DNA from: Ciona intestinalis
Taxonomy: Eukaryota; Chordata; Ascidiacea; Phlebobranchia; Cionidae
DNA length: 64,000 nucleotides
NCBI RefSeq assembly: GCF_000224145.3
Contig: NC_020176.2
Location: forward strand, 2,664,348-2,728,347
Direction: 5' to 3'
Shown here: positions 45,913 to 56,400 of the stretch, in pieces
Position numbering within the stretch: the first letter of the stretch is position 1
Layout of the letters: each line of letters begins with the position of its first letter
The notes under the pieces: model-generated
Databases searched by the model: none
Seen by the model: only the letters and a program-made list of their open reading frames with translations
Told to the model about the DNA's origin: nothing
Made by a program: the position numbers and the translations under genes

Positions 45913-48900
45913 TTAGAAATTACCTTGCTTTTGTATGCTGATAATGTCTCCTTTTGCCCACGACTGTTCGGTTGCCGACCCAAAAATAAGATACACCAAC
46001 GCACCAGCTAAATATATCGCAGCAGATATCCAAAACACAGTTTGCCACTGAGTGAGACTATTCTATATAATTATAAAAACAAATCAAATTGTTGTTTTAA
46101 ATCCAACACACAAACCAGTTAAATACGTGGTAACGAGCACGGGGTGTGTGAAACTGAACACCCTTGTTATGGGTATACTGTCATGACCTCGCAACTCGAT
46201 TATAAATAGGTTACATTTATTTATTCATAACGTAAGTTTATTCTGTTATAGCAACACAGGTTATAGCATAGCCTACTGCTAGGACAAGATGGATACGCAA
46301 TAATGGTAAAAGGACAGTCGTTTTATAAAAATACTTTCTATTGCTTGAGGGTTAGGTCGTTTCAAAAACTTGGATTTAGGCCAGATTTGGTCCATTACCC
46401 TATAACGCCCAAGTCACGAACTGCTCACCCCATCTAAAAGCAAAAGGCCGACGACTTGAGGTGCCAAGAAACCAGGAATATTGGCAAGTGTGTTCGACAT
46501 TCCGTATATTATTCCGCCGTACTTTGGTGCTATGTCCACTGTGTTTGCTTTGCAACCAGGCACTAGTATATAGTAGCTTGGGGTAAGATGGTCAATGCTT
46601 TTATTCATTTTCGTTACATTTAATAGTAAAAAGATAATGTATATACAGTGGGGAAAAATGAGACACCTGTTCATCCTCTTTTCTCGTTCATTTGGTAGTT
46701 AACAAAGAACATTCAAAGAACCATGAAGCCGTATTCCTACGACTCCCATAGTTCTTAGTTGTTTAAAACACGGTCCGTATGTTTTGATATTATGTGCTAA
46801 AAGTGTCCCGTCTTCTCCCACTCTATTGTATTTACACAATTAAATATGGCTGTTAAATATTCAAAACACGATCAAGAAATAACACGATCAAGAAATATGG
46901 GGTTAAAGTGCCAAAGGTGTCTCAGTTTACCCAACAGTGCATACCTGTCAGTGCATTAAATGCAACAGAAATCGAGAAGAATGCAACAGCTGCTGCAACG
47001 TTACACCCAATATAACCAGCCAACACCAAAAACAGAGCAGGAATTCCCAATCCCAGAGCTGTGTTCACTTTACGAATGACGTTTGTCGAAGCAAGTCCAC
47101 GTCTGCGTATTACATCAGTAATGTATCCGCCAATAACCGTAAACAGCCACTGTAGAATGTACGGTACGGAGGACAGGAAACCGCTCTGTTTAAAAAGTAA
47201 AAATATACATATAGTAAGGTGGGGGGAGATAAGATACTTTTTTAATCCAAAATTGTTCAAAACACGATCAAGATATTTAGATATTTTGTTCTAAAAGTGT
47301 CCCATCTTACCCCACAATACCATAAAATATATTTTTTTAAATATTACGAGATAGTAATTTTGGAAAAGTAATAATAGACTTAGCTTACCGTGGAAAGGTT
47401 AAACTTGAGGATAGACGACATATATGTTGGCAGCATCGTTAGTAAAGTGTAGTTGCCCCAATTACTTGCAAAGTGACCAGTCAGTATAGCTAACAGCGGT
47501 AGGGATGTGAGCATTGATTTCCATGGCGTTCTTCGCTTTACACCCTTAAGAGAATAACATGCTGTCCTGTATATTATAAAAATACACGTCCGCATAACAA
47601 AATAAAACTTAAAATATTTCCAACAACAAAATGATTACTTAATAAACCAATAAGCTAGTACATAATATATAGTAGGTTGGAGAAGATAGATCATATTTTT
47701 ATTTAATTTTCTCGTCCAATTTGTTGTAAACCTTGTAAAGCCGTATTCTTATACGACTTGAGTGTTTAAAACACGATCAGGATATTTATATATTATGTGC
47801 TAGAGGTGTTTCGTCGCCCCCACCCTACTGTATACAGATGTTCTGTTTTTTAAAATGCACCATTAAACATTAGAATTTAGCCTAAATATTTTAGGCAGAG
47901 TTGACCTATATTGGCCTTTAAATCTGTAATCTTTTTTTCAACTATACCTCTTGCTTATAAGTCTCCACTCCAATGCTGTTGTTAATGTAAGACTTCTCCT
48001 GTTCTGATATCCTTGGATGCTCCGACGGTGAGTTGTGTATAATACCAAGCCAAACTAAGCTCCAAAGCAAAGCTACAGACCCTTTAATGTTGTATAATTA
48101 CATGGTTTATAGCATGATACTGTTTGTAGGTGGAAACGGTCTATTTATCAAATAAGTTTTATACTTCTGTTATACATGTTAACGACTGTCGTTTTGCCGT
48201 TACTTTTCGTCGTTTCGCTTTTGAATAAGAGGGACTGATGAGGTGAGATAGGAAATGTTTTCATTTTCTTATCCGATTTGGTAGAATATTTACAAAAATA
48301 TAAGCGTAACCTCGCGGCTTTAAAAGAATGTTGTTAATTGTTCAAAATACAAACAGGAAGTATGGGACTTAAGTGGCAACTGAATATATAATTCATTACC
48401 TTAAACGAAAATTAAAAATAAGTCACTTATTCATTCTATGCAATCGCCACCTTATAAATTCACACAAATTGTTACAAGTCAATACACTAACAAGCTAACC
48501 TGTAACATAAAACACGGCTTCCCATCCCGCTTCATCTGCGATCACTCCAGCCAGCGGTAGAGTGACACATGTCCCGAAACTTGCCCCGGATACGTGGGCG
48601 GAAATAAGAGCGCTTCTCTCCATTGGAGGCGCCCACAACCCCCACGCCCCTTGCATAGTTGGGAAACTGACACCCTGTGAAAAACAGCATTGAAATTAAC
48701 TATGTGATTACGTACCGGTTTGGTGCAGAGCTATTATTGTGGGGTAAAGTGTATACCGTTAGCACATAATGTCCTGACTTTTCTAAAACGTGTTTTAACA
48801 ACAACAACAACAACGTTATTTTAGATATGTGAGGATACAGTTACATATATTTTTTACTATCAAATGGAACAATAAAAAATACAATGGAACATGGACTATC

Positions 48901-50428
48901 TTATCTTAACCTCTCATGTATAGTTAAATCTATACGCAAGTGTTCACAGTTTAATAAAATATAACTGTGTGTACGTTGTACATGTCCTAATTTTAAATGA
49001 GTCTCTACATGGTCCATTTATATATTAATATATAGTAGGGTGGGGGAAGATGGGACATCTTTAGCACCTAATATCTAAATATTCTAATCGTGTTTTAAAC
49101 GAATAACAACAGTCTATAGAAGTCGTGAGGATATAGTTTTATATTTCATTGAATGTTTCTTGTTTACTATTAAATGAGAAGAGAAAATATAATGAAAAGG
49201 TGTCCCATCTTCCCCCACCCTACTATATATGCTACAGGCTATAAACACGCAAAAGAAAGCCAAAGTCTTACTTGAAGAAATCCGAGCATCACTCTCAAGG
49301 CAACAAACAGTTCAAAACTTGCTCTTGCAGCTAGTGGGGTAAATAGTGTTATAATAGAGGAGAGCAACATCGCTATACCGAGAACTAGTCTTATGCCATA
49401 TCTTCTTGCCAGCCACGCACCCGGTACGTTACTGACGATGTAACCATAAAAGTAACAACCCAGAAGTAATCCTTGATCTGCTGAATTCCAGTCGAAAATG
49501 CCGTTCTGAGTAAAAATTAGTATAAAACGATTTTGAAGAGTCGAAAAGTTAGATTAGACTCGTCTTTAACGATTTATTTGAAAATAGGCCCTACTATATA
49601 TTTATATCTATATATATATAATATAGGGCGGGGGAAGATGGGACACTTTTTCATTCTATTTTCTTGTCTCATTTGGTAGTAAACAAGAAACATTCAACGA
49701 AATATAAAACTAGACTTCTATAGACCGTTGTTATCCGTTTAAAACACGATTAGGATATTTGGATATTAGGTGCTAAAGATGTCCCATCTTCCCCACCCTA
49801 CTATATATTAATATATAAATGAACCATGTAGAGACTCATTTAAAATTAGGACATGTACAACGTACGATCAGGATATTTTGATATTACGTGCTAAAGGTGT
49901 CCCGTTAAACGTATCTCTCACCGAGTTAGCAGTTTCACTTGTGCTCTGTCCTCTGTCCGGGCAAACGTTTGAAGCGTTTCCCTCCGACTCGCTACTGGAG
50001 TTGACCATAGCAACGATGGCGACGCTTAAGTTTGTTCGGAGTGAATACACATTAAACATACCGAGAAAACCCATGAACGCCAAAACGTATCTTGCTTTGA
50101 TGTATCGTCCTGGCGTAGGCTCCTAGCTCAAGAAATTGAACACGTTACTGTTTATTTTTTATATAGTGCATTTGTTTTTCAAGTTTATTTGCATAAACCG
50201 TTTGAATATCTATAGGTCCGGTGTGAAATTTACAATATTCTGAAGTATGTACTTCTAATTAAAATTTACTGTGTGACTATTACAATATGATTGTTAGCAA
50301 TAACGTAATGATTAAAAAATCAAGACTTATTTTAAAAGTATAAATAACATTCCACACACCACAGAATCATTATTTACCTCTTTAATCTCACAATATGCTG
50401 CATTTTCGTCTGATTTTTCGTCTCCCAT
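45913..50428 (-). CDS. SLC17-family anion transporter (sialin/VGLUT-like)
   Basis: Complete 491-residue major-facilitator protein in nine exons: 50428-50378, 50122-49922, 49505-49272, 48674-48500, 48081-47948, 47544-47389, 47185-46945, 46562-46429, 46062-45913. Family marks: [18 protein letters not shown] in the first membrane helix, then a glycosylated loop with conserved cysteine, [55 protein letters not shown], and [27 protein letters not shown]17 members move sialic acid, glutamate or nucleotides (driven by H+ or voltage, in lysosomes and vesicles) or Na+/phosphate at the plasma membrane; length and helix pattern resemble sialin (SLC17A5), but the substrate is not assigned. The start follows TGATAAG, a possible trans-splice acceptor. 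A minus-strand AATAAA lies near 45737-45742. Introns are rich in MITE-A; intron 7 is built from it. Confidence 0.9.
46127..46229 (+). mobile_element. SINE-B fragment in SLC17 intron 8
   Basis: GGTAACGAGCACGGGGTGTG, GAACACCCTTGTTATGG and an ATTTATTTATTCAT tail. Confidence 0.6.
46569..46943 (+). mobile_element. Outer MITE-A, split by a second copy; forms SLC17 intron 7
   Basis: The left end (TATAGTAGCTTGGGGTAAG) starts 7 bp from the intron's acceptor edge. The interior runs to about 46640, is interrupted by the copy at 46642-46830, and resumes with TTCAAAACACGATCAAG and a diverged right end reaching the splice donor at 46944. The intron is 46563-46944, so nearly every base of it is element. 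Confidence 0.7.
46642..46830 (+). mobile_element. Inner MITE-A inserted in the outer copy
   Basis: Full-length copy with ends TATACAGTGGGGAAAAATGA and TCTCCCACTCTATTGTA, same orientation as the element it interrupts. Confidence 0.85.
47210..47322 (+). mobile_element. MITE-A copy with large internal deletion
   Basis: 113 bp: both ends are present, but the middle jumps from TACTTTTTTAATCC to AAAATTGTTCAAAACACG. Makes up over half of SLC17 intron 6. Confidence 0.8.
47668..47832 (+). mobile_element. MITE-A copy, shortened
   Basis: Ends TATAGTAGGTTGGAGAAG and GCCCCCACCCTACTGTA; small internal losses; SLC17 intron 5. Confidence 0.82.
48229..48378 (+). mobile_element. Diverged MITE-A in SLC17 intron 4
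   Basis: GATGAGGTGAGATAGGAAAT, TTTCTTATCCGATTTGGTAG and ATGTTGTTAATTGTTCAAAA follow the family order; the right end is not clear. Confidence 0.5.
48733..48913 (-). mobile_element. Diverged MITE-A in SLC17 intron 3
   Basis: TTGTGGGGTAAAGTGTAT, AGCACATAATGTCC and ACTATCAAATGGAAC identify it; includes an AAC microsatellite expansion. Confidence 0.6.
49031..49227 (-). mobile_element. MITE-A copy, left arm of the inverted duplication
   Basis: Ends TATAGTAGGGTGGGGGAAG and TTCCCCCACCCTACTATA, full length. Confidence 0.88.
49622..49805 (+). mobile_element. MITE-A copy, right arm of the inverted duplication
   Basis: Ends TATAGGGCGGGGGAAGATGG and CTTCCCCACCCTACTATA; about 13 bp shorter inside than its partner. 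Confidence 0.88.
49863..49906 (+). mobile_element. MITE-A right-end fragment beside SLC17 exon 2
   Basis: ACGATCAGGATATTTTGAT and GTGCTAAAGGTGTCCCGT, ending 15 bp from the exon 2 donor. Confidence 0.65.
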
Positions 50429-50932
50429 CTTATCAGATGTTCATTTCATACAAGCTATTCAAACATATGCTGAACGACCCGCCCCTATATTTACAAAATA
50501 AATTGGTTAATGTTTAAACGCCACATGCAGCTTGCAAACTTAAATAAACGCAGTAAACGGCAATCAATCGGGAACTAGACTTTGCATTGCCGTCGTTGGA
50601 ATACCCATAAATTTCCAACGGTTTTGCAGAATTGTATTTTAAACGTTGCACACCGTATAGCCAACAAGCAGCAATCGTTGTGAACCAAACGATTGGTTTG
50701 TTCCTTTAAGAATCCGGAAGTTTTTGTTAAATTATTTCCGTGCTATGCGCGATTTAAATTTTAACTGCCAAAAATTAAACGGTATACAGTTTTTGTTTGA
50801 TCACACCAACAACAACAATTAATCAATGCTACTATAATAATTACAAAAGAAAGTTTCTTGCAAGGGACAGTTTAAAAAAAGGTGTGCATTTCGCTTGCAA
50901 ATACGGCATGAATATCTATCTGTTTAAATAAA

Positions 50933-51112
50933 TGAATATATAATTCACTTATCCTCGCTTGGCAACGACAGTCGTTATAACACTCAGTTTTGTTTCATAC
51001 ACCTAGTGCCAGCTAACGAGGTGCCATGTATGTAACTTTATTGTGGGTGATTGTGTTATAACGACTGTCGTTTTCAGGCCACGCGGGAATAAAGCAACCA
51101 ACATTCATTCAT
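50933..51112. mobile_element. SINE-B fragments, facing pair
   Basis: A minus-oriented body (50933-51052) with CATACACCTAGTGCCAGC meets a plus-oriented tail (51053-51112) with TTATAACGACTGTCGTTTTC and an ATTCATTCAT end. Confidence 0.65.
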
Positions 51113-51169
51113 ATGTAGTAATACTGCAGTAACTTCCAAACACTTGTGGTGCTAAAGAGTCAAGGACGG

Positions 51170-51300
51170 TAATTAGAGAATAACTGGTTTTATTCCCGCG
51201 TGTTGGGCAACGTTAGTGGTTACAATACGAATGTTCTGTTTCATACTCATGCCCACTTACAAGTTACCGCATATCTTACATTGGTGATTTTTTTTGAATT
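51170..51300 (-). mobile_element. SINE-B fragment
   Basis: TTTTATTCCCGCGTGTTGG, TGTTCTGTTTCATACTCATG and CACTTACAAGTTACCGC are in family order. Confidence 0.6.
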
Positions 51301-52202
51301 TTGTTTACGTTAGCTGTCAATCTAGGTTAGAGGCAATCATGCTTACCAGAAAGCAAAATATACTACGATACACCTTCTAATTCATATGTATGTCACTTTA
51401 AAACATTACGGGTTGATTTCAAATTGCATAGAAAGGAAGAATGCTTATGTCATACCAGCTGTTTTCGCAACCAAAGTTTAGCAAAAATGCTACGAAAAAG
51501 GCTTGAAAAGTATTTGTATTTTCCAGTAAACTTGGCACACAAATTCTGTTTGCACACCAACAAAAATACGCCCACCAACCAGGTCACGACCCATTTACCG
51601 CAATTGACGTTTGAATATATATGCTATCAATTATGTATCTACCGCAAAGTATGAACAAGCGAAACCACGATTTGGTTCAAGTAACGAACATAAGAAAATG
51701 AAGATACGCTTTCTTACACATTGATTCTGTGTATGTCAAACGTTCTAGATAAAATGCGGCGGTTACGATCTGAGAATATACCATACATCGCGGCGTGTTA
51801 TAATTAGTTTACTTGTCGTATATACTCGTATCTTTTTAACAATGTAGTAATAATCCCACTGCGAACAGAGTATAATAAATTTAACTCTAAAAAATGATGC
51901 CAAATTTATAAAACATTATAGTTAAAGGAAAGACGCGCAGATTACTAGTACCAAAGGTGTTGCGGTAATATTTTGCAACAAAAAACGCTGGTTTGCATAC
52001 ATTTCTAAAGATCAATTACTAAATTTAAACCCGAATGTTAACATTTCTACAAGATGCGTCATCGAAGACAAAATGACATGGGCGGCTCTTAATTGCAGGT
52101 TTTACCGTTTTGATAATTTTGCAAAACAGAACGATCTTTTAGCAAACAGAAAACATATTTGTCGTCTATAAATGTCAGTCAGTATGAAAAAAAATTGGTC
52201 GT

Positions 52203-52380
52203 TACATTGATAGTACCGCGGGGTAAGACAGCTGTACCGATATGTAATATCCCATATTTACTAATCGTTTTTTAACTTATAATAAAGCCCCTTTAGAGTC
52301 GTGGGAATACGGTTATATTTTGTAATTTAAAAACAAATTCTAACAAATGAGATGATAAAAAAATGAACCATGTTTGGGGT
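52203..52380 (-). mobile_element. Decayed MITE-A
   Basis: GTACCGCGGGGTAAGACAG, AGAGTCGTGGGAATACGG and AACAAATGAGATGATAAAA match the reversed family interior; the far end is lost. Confidence 0.5.
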
Positions 52381-53456
52381 ATTTTGATGCAGCCAGACAA
52401 CCAGTCGGTGTTTTTTTACTTTAGTTATAAATTTACTATTTCACCGTGTTGGCATAACCTTCAATAATGACTTTGATAATATGTGCTTAGGAAGCCCATG
52501 GCTGTGCTCACACGATAAGTGTTTAAACAAGCTAAGAATTTAACAAAGTGGCGGCTGCATATTTTAACTTAACTTAAAAATTGTATCTACCATTGTTTTG
52601 GTGTTTAAAAAAAAGACAGTCAAAATATAGCAAATTCTCTCTGTGCGTTATTTGCATTCGATTGTGCAATATGTTAGAATGCCTCGGGCAAGGATCAAAA
52701 TCAGTAATGTATCAAATAAACAAATTATTTAATTTAAACCCACGCAATCTGACGTTATAACGCGGAGTGAAAAAGTTTGGACGTTCTTTAAATTTTTTTT
52801 TTAAATTTTCGCATGGTCAATTGAAAACCTGGACAATGCTTAAACCTTTTTTCTTTTCTCAGTTACACGAGATTAAATTATGTTTATGTAAGCAGTCAGC
52901 CCCGGGGAGTATTTTATAGTCCTTTATCACAGCAGTACTATAACGCAAAGGGTCATAAATGCCGCCGATTTTGCCAAGAAACTCAATTGACTTTTGTCAG
53001 GTGTTGTAAGGGGCAGCCACAGAGCCATCAAGCGTTACCGAAACAGTCCAACACGGTTGAGGTATTTTGCAAAACAACCCACTCAGCTGAAGACCCCTCG
53101 TCAGCAGAGTTGGATACGAGAGAAAAAAACGTGGCGAGTTGGAATCATTTTTTGCTTTTTTTGGGTTCTAACTTTGCCTTGAAGAGGTTTTGGCTTTAGC
53201 ATTATTTGTTAAGGAATCAGAAGCGCAGTTGCGCTCCCAAATTGAAGGTTAAATAGTTGCATTAATTAGCTGAGGAGTTATCATAGATTAAGTTGTTTGC
53301 CTGCAAATAATTGTTCAACTTCTGTTTCCAAACAGACTACCTTGAAAAACAAGTGTGACGCGTATGGTATTGCGGTACCGCAGGTGTTGGGTCAAGTAGC
53401 ATTAATTTGGATTAGAAATACTATAGTTTATAACCGAAGTTAGAAGCTGTGTAAAA

Positions 53457-56400
53457 ATGGATACAACAACTGCGTTTTCCTCCGTTTACGGTGAGTTTTA
53501 AATTATAAATATTGTGTTACCACGCCGCCAAGATCGTAAACATAATAGAACGTTCTTTAAGACATGCAGAAAGTGTGTGTTGTGGGTTTTTTTACTAACC
53601 TTGTCGCTTCTAAAGATATAATAAAACCGATACCCAAAGTGCAAAATATTTCGAAATCTCCATTTGCAGCGCAAATCCGGTTCATATGGATTTGATCTGA
53701 AAAGAAGAAGTTTATAAATACAGTTGCTTTAGTTTGATTTTAGGAAACCAGTTAGCAGAAAAAATATTTTTTTTGAATGATTTCTATTCAGTTTAAAAAA
53801 AACAAATTTTCGGTTTATATTTTTTTTAACAATATATGCTTCTTATATCTGTACTTTTTACTTTGAAACCAAGAAATCCTGGTATTTTGCAGGTTCCAGC
53901 ACATCAGTACCTTGGACTTCTGAGAGCTTTTTGTGGATGCTCATTACCGGGTTTGTTGCAGCAATTGTCCTTTCTTTTTCCGTCGGTGCGAACGACGTTG
54001 CCAACAGTTTTGGAACCACTGTCGGATCCAAAGCCATTACGATAAGACAGGTGAAGTCATACCTCACAATTTGGTAAAAATTGCAAAACTATAAGCTCCT
54101 CAAAAATAGCGTTCCAATTTAGTTCGTTCCTTACAATAAAAAAGTGCAGTAGGATAAAATGGGATACTTGGATATTATGCGTTAAAGGTGTCCCATCTCC
54201 CCCCCCCACCATAACTCACAGTTAAACGTTACAAAACCACAATGTTCGGATGTTGTTCGCTTTAAGATTAAGTATTAGTTGCTTATAGTGTTTATAATTC
54301 ATAGGCTTGCATTCTCGCTACAATATTCGAGACATCTGGGGCTCTGCTTATCGGGGCGAAAGTGGGCGAGACGATCCGGAAAGGAATTATCGACGTTGAA
54401 GTTTACTCGTTCGATGGGGGAACCGAGATTCTGATGACGGGTCAAGTTAGTGCGATGTTCGGTAAGAAGGAATTGCTTTTTTTAATGAAACAAATGTCTC
54501 GTCCGTGGGCATAGGGTTTTTAAAACAAAAAAAAAACAAAAAAATGAAACAAATGTCTCGTCCGTGGGCATAGGGTAACTTATAGAACTGTGAAGCGCGC
54601 ATAAAGAGTTAAACCAGAATGATATATATAGTAACCATGTTAAATCATTCTGATCGTCTCTTTTGGTATAGCAACCAAAGGAAGTAGAATTATATAACCG
54701 TAGCCCAGCAAGGGCGTCATTGGTTGTTAAAACCACAATCAGGAAATACGGAATATTATATGTGTATTTATGCTAATAGACTGGTTTATAGAATTTCACC
54801 GCATACAAGCTTGATATTATATACATTCTAGATTTATTTCCCTCTCTGACCAGAAATACGCACTTTACAACTAAACAAAGTAATAGTCAGACAATGTTGC
54901 AACCTACACATGACAGAGATATGTTTTTAGGTTCTGCAATGTGGCAACTTTTAGCAACCTGTCTGCGACTGCCGGTTTCCGGCACGCACAGCATTGTGGG
55001 AGCTTCTATCGGTTTCTCATTGGTCGCGGTTGGCGCAAAAGGAGTTAGTTGGAAAAATCTGGGGTTCATAGGTTTGCTCCTAACATTAAACCCCCTTTTT
55101 TGCTACGGTCTTAAACTTTTTATTATGCCGCCGCTTTAAAACACTTTTTTGCCTGGTTTTTAACATTTATAGTAGGGTGTGAGAAGATGGGAAACTTTTT
55201 ATTTTATTTTTTCGTCACATTTGGTGGTAAACAAAAGTAATGGACCACGGAGAATGAAATAACAAAGTGTTAACTTGAACTTATTCTAATTATTTGTATT
55301 TTTCCACAGTCGTTAGTTGGTTCGTTTCTCCAGTGCTGGCCGGGTTCGCCTCAGTTGTGTTGTATTACTTTATTAGCAAATACATATTAGACTCGGTAGG
55401 TTATTTTGCTGGGCCGTCGACGCGTACCTTATTTTTCTGACCTTTTCCCCCTTTAGAACGATCCATTACAGCGAGGTTTGAAGCTTTTGCCCATGTTTTA
55501 TTCCGTAACAGTCGGCCTTAACTTGTTTTCGATCCTGTACTCGGGCGCCCCAGGTAAACAGGGTGTTTTCGTGTGTGCTAAATATTTGCATACGTTTCTG
55601 CAATCGGGTTTTTAATTGGTTGATTGCGTGTAATGCACAGAAACGGGTTTTGTTTGTTGATTGTTTTACTTCTGATAAGCTAGACGTAATAAACTTTAGC
55701 CATAGCGTATTTGGCGAAAAACGATATAAAATTTAGCAAACCAAAGTGAGCACGTTTAAAATAAGCTTCATTTGAAATTTTAATTGTAGCACTGACAAAT
55801 TTGGCGTAAAACGATAAAAATTAAACCAAACAGAGTTAAAACACATCTAAAAAAGCATCGTCTGTAACTTTAACTGTAGCACATTCCGCGTAAAACTGTT
55901 TAAAAATTAAAAAAGCGGAATTCTTTTTATACAGTGCTGGGTCTGGACAACTTACCGCTGTGGGGCGTAGCGTTGGTGTCTGGGGGAGGGATGCTCTTGA
56001 TAGCGATCGCTACTCTCTTTATTATTGTGCCAAGAGTGAAGAAGAAATCAGGTAAGTCCGAGCAGAAACCGTGACCGACAGGGCGCATGAGGCTCGCTGA
56101 GGTTAATCTAAAAAAACAACGCAGAAGAACTGATGCGATCCGAAGCCTCGGAGAAGAAATTTGACGAGAGCGTTTCCTCTTGTTCAAGCGAATCTCACGA
56201 AAAAGCTTCACGAAGTTCGATCGACTTCGACCCCCCACCCGCCTTTGATGTGAGTTTCGCTTTAATATTTTGTTAATTGCAAACGGTTCCCGTTTTACCA
56301 ATTACGCGTAATCTTGTATTTAAAGTGCCATGTGTAACGAGTATATAACGAGGTGGGAAAGGATGAGACAACGTTTTATTTTATTTTTTCGTCCCATTTG

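Larger units (their letters stand above)
48971..49868. repeat. Inverted duplication flanking SLC17 exon 3
   Basis: The left arm (about 48971-49228) and right arm (about 49620-49868) are inverted copies about 250 bp long. Each holds a MITE-A copy plus about 55 bp of the same flanking DNA (GTACGTTGTACATGTCCTAA and ATGAGTCTCTACATGG on one side). They share variants not found in other copies, such as GAATGTTTCTTGTTTACTA on the same strand. The shared flank shows that one arm is a copy of the other rather than an independent insertion. Exon 3 (49272-49505) sits in the roughly 390-bp loop. Confidence 0.85.
50429..53456. other. Spacer between SLC17 and SLC20 genes
   Basis: The two genes are divergent, so their promoters should lie here. 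I found no coding exon. It holds SINE-B fragments (50933-51112, 51170-51300) and a decayed MITE-A (52203-52380); the rest is AT-rich and unassigned. Confidence 0.4.
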
